Shown: positions 59,604-64,000 of the stretch, one piece after another
How positions within the stretch are numbered: position 1 is the first letter of the stretch
Layout of the letters: the number at the start of each line of letters is the position of its first letter
NCBI RefSeq assembly: GCF_003610785.1
Contig: NZ_RAQQ01000017.1
Span: forward strand, 62,001 to 126,000
Direction: 5' to 3'
DNA: 64,000 bases
Source: Micromonospora globbae
GTDB lineage: Bacteria > Actinomycetota > Actinomycetes > Mycobacteriales > Micromonosporaceae
Notes under the pieces: model-generated
What the model saw: only the letters and a program-made list of their open reading frames with translations
Database searches by the model: none
What the model was told of the DNA's origin: nothing
Position numbers and translations under genes: made by a program

Positions 59604-60102
59604 GAGCGGAAGGCTCCTCTCCCACGGCCGCCGGCGGGTGCTGATGCCCCCGGCGGCACCGGTCCGGGGCCCTCCGGTTGGCGGGCGCTGGGCCGGGCCG
59701 GCTCGCCCAACCTAACCCGGGGCGGGAGTGGTCCGCAGTGGAAGCCGGGACGAATGTTGGCAAAGTGGCGGCAAGCACCCGGTGCGACAGGTGACCTGCT
59801 GTGATCATCAACGAGGCGTCCCCGCGCGGGGTGCGCCCGGGTTGCGGCATTTGCACAACCAGTGACATTCGTCGTTCTCACCGGATGGCGACGGATAGCG
59901 TCGCGTCAAAACCGATAAAGCCGGAAATGGATTCCCATTTCCCGCGAACCGCTCGCCGTCAATGCCGCGACCGAGTCCGATAACCGGCGGTTGCCCTGGC
60001 AGGACCCCAACACAATGAAGTCGCGTAGCCGGGATTCCCGTCGACCGGCATTGATGCCTCCAGCGGACGGGCCGACCCGGTGGACCGCCGCGGGAGGCAA
60101 CC
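59604..60102. other. Long divergent leader region of NlpC/P60 and DUF6232 genes
   Basis: About 500 bp without a convincing gene. On the minus strand the last 150 nt before the hydrolase are strongly self-complementary (CCGCCGG/CCGGCGG hairpin near 59627-59655), and GTTAGGTTGGGCGAG lies near 59700-59716. On the plus side an AT-richer patch near 59905-59945 may hold a promoter. Actinobacterial cell-wall hydrolase genes often have c-di-AMP riboswitches, but I could not match the core elements here. Confidence 0.4.
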
Positions 60103-60633
60103 GTGAACCCTGAAGGCGCCACCACACGAGCGTCGGGATCACCGAGGGTGACCGGCCGACAGAAGACCACGCTCCTCTACGCGCGTCCCGGCATCATCGT
60201 GACGGTCGACCGGTTCACCGTCGGCCGCAACACCTTCCGGGTCGCGGACCTCACCCACCTGCGCAGCCGGCGCGGCCCGCACGACCGGATCGCCGTACGG
60301 GCGGTGGCGACGAGCGGGGCGATGATCGCCGGGGTGGGCCTGCTGCTCGGCTTCACGGGCGGCTTGCACCGGCTCACCGCCGGGGCGTACCTGATGTTCG
60401 GGGCGGTCCTGCTGGTACCGGCGCTGCTCGGCCTCGCCGGCGACCGCTGGCGGCCCCCGGCGTACGAGTTGTGGGGCGTCTACCGGGGCGAGGAGATGCT
60501 GCTGTTCAGCGCCGACGACGAGCGGCAGTTCGGCCAGGTCACCCGCGCGCTGGTGCGGGCGCGGGAGATGAACCGGTACGGCGGGTGGAACGAGCCGCTC
60601 GCCTCGGTGGACCCGTGGCGCCCGAGCCGCTGA
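60103..60633 (+). CDS. DUF6232-like membrane protein
   Basis: A 176-residue protein. It has a PH-like N-terminal strand region (TLLYARPGIIVTVDRFTVGR, TFRVADLTHLRSRRGPHDR) with two membrane helices (about residues 68-110) and a short cytosolic C-terminal part (DDERQFGQVTRALVRAREMN). The pattern matches DUF6232, found in Streptomyces and relatives; function unknown. GTG 60103 with GGGAGG upstream. Confidence 0.75.
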   Translation: MNPEGATTRASGSPRVTGRQKTTLLYARPGIIVTVDRFTVGRNTFRVADLTHLRSRRGPHDRIAVRAVATSGAMIAGVGLLLGFTGGLHRLTAGAYLMFGAVLLVPALLGLAGDRWRPPAYELWGVYRGEEMLLFSADDERQFGQVTRALVRAREMNRYGGWNEPLASVDPWRPSR

Positions 60634-60663
60634 CCGGGCCGCCGGGGCGGCCGACCGCCGGCT

Positions 60664-60717
60664 CGGGCGGCCCGACGCCGGGCGGCCGCACCCTCGCCCG
60701 GGCGGCCCGACGCCGGG
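60664..60717. repeat. 19-bp direct repeat, period 35
   Basis: CGGGCGGCCCGACGCCGGG at 60664-60682 and again at 60699-60717, in the short gap between convergent genes. It may also fold as a terminator. Confidence 0.75.
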
Positions 60718-60721
60718 TGGC

Positions 60722-61048
60722 TCAGCCGGCGACCGGCTCCGGGGCGCGCTCGGCGGGGCGGTGCACCCAGCCGGTCACCCGGCGCTCGGCGTAGAAGGAG
60801 ACGAACGGGATCGTCCCGGCGAGCATCACGGCGAGCATCCGCTTCAGCGGCCAGTCCGCACGGCGGGACAGGTCGAACGCGGCCACCAGGTAGACCATGT
60901 AGAGGAAGCCGTGGGCCGGGCCGACGGTCTCGACGACGGTCGGGTTGTCGAACGCGTACTTCAGCGGCATGCCGATCACGACCAGAACGATCAGCACCAC
61001 ACCCACGATCCAGGCGATCGCGCGGTACCGGGTAAGGGCTCCGCCCAC
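60722..61048 (-). CDS. DUF3817 membrane protein
   Basis: This 108-residue protein has three membrane helices (AIAWIVGVVLIVLVVIGMPL, AHGFLYMVYLVAAFDL, MLAVMLAGTIPFVSFY) and the DUF3817 signature around VGPAHGFLYMVY. I prefer GTG 61048 because GGAAGG lies 6 nt upstream; GTG 61090 adds 14 residues and would overlap the preceding gene by 17 nt. Function unknown. Confidence 0.85.
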   Translation of the reverse strand: MGGALTRYRAIAWIVGVVLIVLVVIGMPLKYAFDNPTVVETVGPAHGFLYMVYLVAAFDLSRRADWPLKRMLAVMLAGTIPFVSFYAERRVTGWVHRPAERAPEPVAG

Positions 61049-61073
61049 CTCTGTCCGTCCTTCCTGGCCCGGC

Positions 61074-61496
61074 TCAGCCGGGGTAGTCACCGGGCCGGGC
61101 GCCCGGATTCGCGTTCAACCATGACAGGTAGCGGTTGTAGGCAGCCAGTTCGGCGTCGTCCTCCACGCCGTCCGCCGGCACCGGCACCCGGGCCACCCGG
61201 ACCGGCCGGCGCACCGCCGGACGCGCCGACGGCGCCTCGCTCTCCCCGGCCGCCGTCTCCCCGCCGGTCCGCCGCGCCGGAGCGGCGTCGCCGCGCAGCG
61301 TGTGCCGCACCTCACGCCACCAGACGAAGACCACGAACCCCGCGAAGACCGGCCACTCGAAGGCGTACGCCCAGCTGAGCGTGTTGCCCCCGGCGGCCCG
61401 GCTGATCTGCCACCAGCCCAACGCGAGGAACGCGACGACCAGCACGATCGCGGCCACGTGGCGCGCTATCCACGCCGGGGTCCAGAGCCGCTTCAT
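61074..61496 (-). CDS. Two-helix membrane protein of unknown function
   Basis: 140 residues from ATG 61496. Two membrane helices (about 10-28 HVAAIVLVVAFLALGWWQI; about 41-58 YAFEWPVFAGFVVFVWW), then a disordered linker and a conserved-looking tail (AAYNRYLSWLNANPGARPGD). The LGWWQ segment resembles the SURF1 N-terminus, but the protein is far too short for SURF1. It is upstream of the DUF3817 gene and probably co-transcribed. Confidence 0.72.
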   Translation of the reverse strand: MKRLWTPAWIARHVAAIVLVVAFLALGWWQISRAAGGNTLSWAYAFEWPVFAGFVVFVWWREVRHTLRGDAAPARRTGGETAAGESEAPSARPAVRRPVRVARVPVPADGVEDDAELAAYNRYLSWLNANPGARPGDYPG

Positions 61497-61626
61497 GGCA
61501 TCGAGGGTACCGGGACGGGCGGCGCTCTCCGACGCGGTGTCGTAGTTGTCGCGGCCACGGCATGGTTTGGTGCCACCCGGCGTGGGCATCCGTCTAGACG
61601 CCAGCCCAAACGAGAGCAGGGGGGCG

Positions 61627-61968
61627 ATGATGACCGGATCCGTACGACAGGGCGGCTACCCGACGAGTGGTGACGCGGGTGCCAGCCCGGAGCAGCGGGT
61701 GACCGAGTGGAGCGGCGACCACCTGGCCGACCCGGCCACCGCCGGCCCCGACCCGGACGGCGAACTGGGTGTCGACCCCGCCGAGCTGACCGACGAGGAC
61801 CTGATCCGCGAGATGCACAGCCTGCACCGCACGCGCCTGGACACGCTGCGGCACGCGGCCGACTCGGCCCTGGCCCACCACCTGCGCCGCACGGCGGAGT
61901 TGGAGACCGAGTACCTGGCCCGCCACCCGGGCCGGGAGGTCGACCCGAGCCGGCTGCGGGACGAGTGA
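61627..61968 (+). CDS. DUF6158-like protein
   Basis: 113 residues from ATG 61627 (a second ATG follows directly). The conserved core is DPAELTDEDLIREMHSLHRT, RLDTLRHAADSALAHHLRRT, ELETEYLARHPGREVDPSRL, a helical hairpin typical of DUF6158 in actinomycetes. Function unknown. The stop overlaps the next start by one base (TGATG). Confidence 0.75.
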   Translation: MMTGSVRQGGYPTSGDAGASPEQRVTEWSGDHLADPATAGPDPDGELGVDPAELTDEDLIREMHSLHRTRLDTLRHAADSALAHHLRRTAELETEYLARHPGREVDPSRLRDE

Positions 61969-62294
61969 TGGCCGCCGAGCGCCACATGTCCGCGCCGCCG
62001 GAGGTGGTCTTCAACACGGCGACCGACCCCGCCCGGGCCTCCGCCTGGCTGCCTCCGGCGTTGCGCGTCGACGGCGCGCCGACCCCGGACATCGAGGGGG
62101 AGGAGCTGCGCGCCCGGTGGCGTGGCCCGTCCGAGGCCACGGCGGAGATCCGGGTGGACCCGGAGGACTCCGGCGGGGCCGTCGTCCGGCTCGACCTCGC
62201 CGACCCGCAGGACGGGCGGGACGCCGACCGGCTCGCCACCGAGGCGCTGGACAGCCTGGCCCGCGAGGTGGCCGACAACCTCCAGGCGGGCTGA
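61968..62294 (+). CDS. SRPBCC-like small protein
   Basis: This 108-residue protein starts like a START/polyketide cyclase-type domain (ERHMSAPPEVVFNTATDP) and ends in a long helix (DRLATEALDSLAREVADNLQ). It is shorter than full SRPBCC proteins (about 140-150 residues), so it may be a reduced version. Coupled to the DUF6158-like gene by TGATG. Function unknown. Confidence 0.68.
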   Translation: MAAERHMSAPPEVVFNTATDPARASAWLPPALRVDGAPTPDIEGEELRARWRGPSEATAEIRVDPEDSGGAVVRLDLADPQDGRDADRLATEALDSLAREVADNLQAG

Positions 62295-62428
62295 GCCGGG
62301 CCACCGGCGCGGCGGGGCGTGCCTCGTCGGCCGCCGTTCGCGGCCCGGGTCCCACCGGCGGTGGCCTGGGGCAGGGTCCCGTCCGCCACGGGGCGGCGGG
62401 TGGCAGGACTGAGAGCGGAGGAGACCGG

Positions 62429-62980
62429 GTGACCGACAACGGCTTGAAGCAGAAGGTGACGCGGCTGCGGCAGGCGTACGCGCCGCACGAACACCGCCCG
62501 CTGGGCGGCTACCTGGCGGCGATGGGCACGTACGTCGGTGTGACCGGAGCGCTCGCCGGTCTCGTCCGGCTGACGGGCCGTCCGGTGCCGGAGCGCCCGT
62601 CGCCCGCCGACGTGGTCCTGCTCTCCGTCGCCACCCACAAGCTGAGCCGGCTGCTGTCGAAGGACGCCGTGACCAGCCCGTTGCGGGCCCCGTTCACCCG
62701 CTACGACCGGCCCATCGGCAGCGGCGAGGTGATGGAGCAGGTCCGCGACTCCGGCAGCGCCACCCGGCACGCGATCGGGGAGTTGCTGAGCTGCCCGTTC
62801 TGCCTCGCGGTCTGGGTCGCCACCGGGCTCACCGGTGGCCTCGTGCTCGCGCCGCGGCTGACCCGGCTGGTGGCCACGGCGCTGACCGCCGTGGCCGCGT
62901 CCGACTTCCTCCAGATGGGGTACGCCGTGGCCCAGCAGGCCGCCGAGGGCGGCGGGCACGACGGGCACGACGAGCACTGA
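62429..62980 (+). CDS. DUF1360 membrane protein
   Basis: This 183-residue protein has the DUF1360 pattern: DVVLLSVATHKLSRLLSKDA, VTSPLRAPFTRYDRPIGSGE and the Cys motif ELLSCPFCLAVWVATG. A first membrane helix lies near residues 30-50 and two more towards the C-terminus. The tail is His/Gly/Asp-rich (GGGHDGHDEH). Function unknown. GTG 62429 with GGAGGAG upstream. Confidence 0.85.
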   Translation: MTDNGLKQKVTRLRQAYAPHEHRPLGGYLAAMGTYVGVTGALAGLVRLTGRPVPERPSPADVVLLSVATHKLSRLLSKDAVTSPLRAPFTRYDRPIGSGEVMEQVRDSGSATRHAIGELLSCPFCLAVWVATGLTGGLVLAPRLTRLVATALTAVAASDFLQMGYAVAQQAAEGGGHDGHDEH

Positions 62981-62987
62981 GCCCGAC

Positions 62988-63028
62988 CACGACGAAGGGC
63001 CGGCGATCCGCGCCGGCCCTTCGTCGTG
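62988..63028. terminator. Strong bidirectional terminator
   Basis: A perfect 18-bp stem (core ACGACGAAGGGCCGGCG) with a 5-nt loop, between the DUF1360 gene and the convergent small gene. Confidence 0.88.
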
Positions 63029-63040
63029 CGTACGTCGTGG

Positions 63041-63244
63041 TCACGTCGGGGTGGTGCCGTGGTCCTCGCCGGCCCAGCCGCGGGCCGCCTCCGGCTCCCG
63101 CCGGCCCTCGTCCTCGCCGGTGATCACCTTCTTGTCCACCGAGGTCTGGTCGTGCTCGCCGGCGAAGTCCGGGTCGGGCAGGGTGTCCACGCCCTCCGGC
63201 GGCTGGCCCAGTGCCTTCTCCGGCCGTTCCTCGTGGTGGGACAT
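63041..63244 (-). CDS. Hypothetical small acidic protein
   Basis: 67 residues from ATG 63244 (GAGAGGAG site 6 nt upstream). Hydrophilic and probably disordered (DTLPDPDFAGEHDQTSVDKK). I do not recognise a family. The good ribosome site and terminator downstream support a real gene. Confidence 0.6.
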   Translation of the reverse strand: MSHHEERPEKALGQPPEGVDTLPDPDFAGEHDQTSVDKKVITGEDEGRREPEAARGWAGEDHGTTPT

Positions 63245-63272
63245 CTCGTGCTCCTCTCGCCGGGGGGCGGGT

Positions 63273-63497
63273 TCACGTGACCGAGCCGCCCAGCAGGTCC
63301 GCCGCCTCGTCGACCGAGTACTCGCCCTCGGGGAGGGCGGCGATCCGGGTGAGCCACTGCGCGGGCATCTCCGCGGCGACCGCCCGCCGGTAGATGTCCG
63401 CCTGGCTGATCCGTTCCTGGCCGTGATACAGGTCCTCGAGGAGGTCGTCGAGGCGCCGGGTGTCCGGCATGTCGGTCACGGGTACGTCGTCGGTCAC
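63273..63497 (-). CDS. Hypothetical small helical protein
   Basis: 74 residues from GTG 63497. It reads as a helical protein (TRRLDDLLEDLYHGQERISQ, ADIYRRAVAAEMPAQWLTRI, YSVDEAADLLGG). The second half resembles small DUF2795-type actinobacterial proteins, but not closely enough to assign. It lies 28 nt upstream of the other small gene on the same strand. Confidence 0.55.
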   Translation of the reverse strand: MTDDVPVTDMPDTRRLDDLLEDLYHGQERISQADIYRRAVAAEMPAQWLTRIAALPEGEYSVDEAADLLGGSVT

Positions 63498-63759
63498 GGC
63501 GATCAGCTACCCGCGCCGGAACCGGTCAAACACCGGGGAGACGGCGGCGCCCCGGCCGCACGACCGGGGCGCCACGTGTCGGTGTGCAGGTCGCCTCTCG
63601 GCGAGTGGCGCGACGCGGCTCCAGCCGGACGGTATTCCGCGAAGGCAATTGGGTGAGGCCCGGGGACACTGGACACACCGACACCTCACTCAACCCGGCC
63701 ACCCCGCCCGATCTTCCGACCGGTGGTGTGCGCTGCGCCACACGCGGGGCGGAGCCCGG

Positions 63760-64000
63760 TCAGGCCCGGGTCGGCAGGACGGCCCGCCGGGCGCGTACGG
63801 CGGCGGCCAGCCGGTCGAGGACGTCCTCGGTCGTCTCCCAGCCGATGCACGCATCGGTGATCGACTTGCCGTACTCCAGTTCCCGGGTGGGGTCGAGATC
63901 CTGCCGGCCCGGCCGCAGGAAGCTCTCCAGCATGATGCCGACGATGCCGCGCTGACCGGCGGCGAGCTGGGCGGCCACGTCGGCGGCCACCAGCGGCTGG
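63760..64000 (-). CDS. Class I DAHP synthase (C-terminal end, 5' part outside window)
   Basis: About 79 C-terminal residues are visible. QPLVAADVAAQLAAGQRGIV, GIMLESFLRPGRQDL and YGKSITDACIGWETTEDVLD are the closing blocks of AroG/AroF-type 3-deoxy-7-phosphoheptulonate synthase, the first step of the shikimate pathway. The gene continues past the right edge. The 260-bp gap to its left holds no gene that I can support. Confidence 0.88.
   Translation of the reverse strand, partial: QPLVAADVAAQLAAGQRGIVGIMLESFLRPGRQDLDPTRELEYGKSITDACIGWETTEDVLDRLAAAVRARRAVLPTRA

Noticed and set aside
59604..59760. c-di-AMP riboswitch
   Set aside because: The expected conserved core elements could not be matched; reported only as a structured leader.
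63576..63684. Inverted pair GTGTCGGTGTG / CACACCGACAC downstream of the DAHP synthase gene
   Set aside because: The arms are 11 nt and separated by 87 nt; at this GC content that is weak evidence for a functional structure.

Overview
The window is very GC-rich (about 72-73% by eye) and densely packed, with frequent GTG starts, ATGA and TGATG overlaps and long perfect-stem hairpins between convergent genes. The gene content (two DivIVA-domain polar-growth coiled-coil proteins, crotonyl-CoA carboxylase/reductase, an IcmA-type mutase, a conservon signalling operon, NAD-GDH180, class F sortase, DUF6158/DUF6232/DUF1360 proteins) points to a filamentous actinomycete, most probably Micromonosporaceae (Micromonospora-like). 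It looks chromosomal: I saw no rRNA, tRNA, CRISPR, insertion sequence or prophage.

Layout. 1-9.2 kb: DivIVA-domain coiled-coil genes beside an acyl-CoA cluster (ccr, methylmalonyl-CoA epimerase, thiolase, MeaB-type GTPase, Asp23 protein, isobutyryl-CoA mutase large subunit). 9.4-19 kb: CnoX-like thioredoxin, an arginase-family enzyme, a penicillin-binding lipoprotein and the giant NAD-glutamate dehydrogenase. 19-23 kb: class F sortase overlapping a surface protein with a charged repeat insert, then a secreted GH6 cellulase behind a CebR-like box. 23-27.5 kb: small envelope genes, a sodium:solute symporter broken by two one-base deletions, and two tandem paralogues of unknown function. 28-31.8 kb: a complete conservon (sensor kinase, roadblock, DUF742, GTPase). 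31.9-38.4 kb: lactonase, a VWA/solute-binding fusion, a sugar-phosphate transferase, a PP2C phosphatase and a MarR regulator. 38.5-42.4 kb: divergent xylose locus (ROK repressor, xylA, xylB). 42.5-50.3 kb: MFS transporter and an alpha-glucoside-type uptake and hydrolysis locus (binding lipoprotein, two permeases, LacI regulator, GH13 enzyme). 50.5-55 kb: M23 endopeptidase, a small four- or five-gene operon ending in a 47-residue GPGG-motif membrane protein, a nucleotide kinase-like protein and an SDR. 55.2-59.6 kb: MurR-like regulator with murQ, a group 2 sigma factor and an NlpC/P60 hydrolase. 60-64 kb: small conserved actinobacterial proteins and the C-terminus of a class I DAHP synthase.

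How genes work together. Ccr, epimerase, MeaB and IcmA fit C4-C5 acyl-CoA interconversion feeding methylmalonyl-CoA. The sugar loci each show a regulator plus candidate operator (xylose, alpha-glucoside, cellulose, N-acetylmuramate-6-phosphate). PBP, sortase, M23, MurQ and NlpC/P60 make the window rich in envelope functions. Regulatory inferences come from motif reading only. Starts were chosen from Shine-Dalgarno spacing and family length and are stated where they are uncertain.
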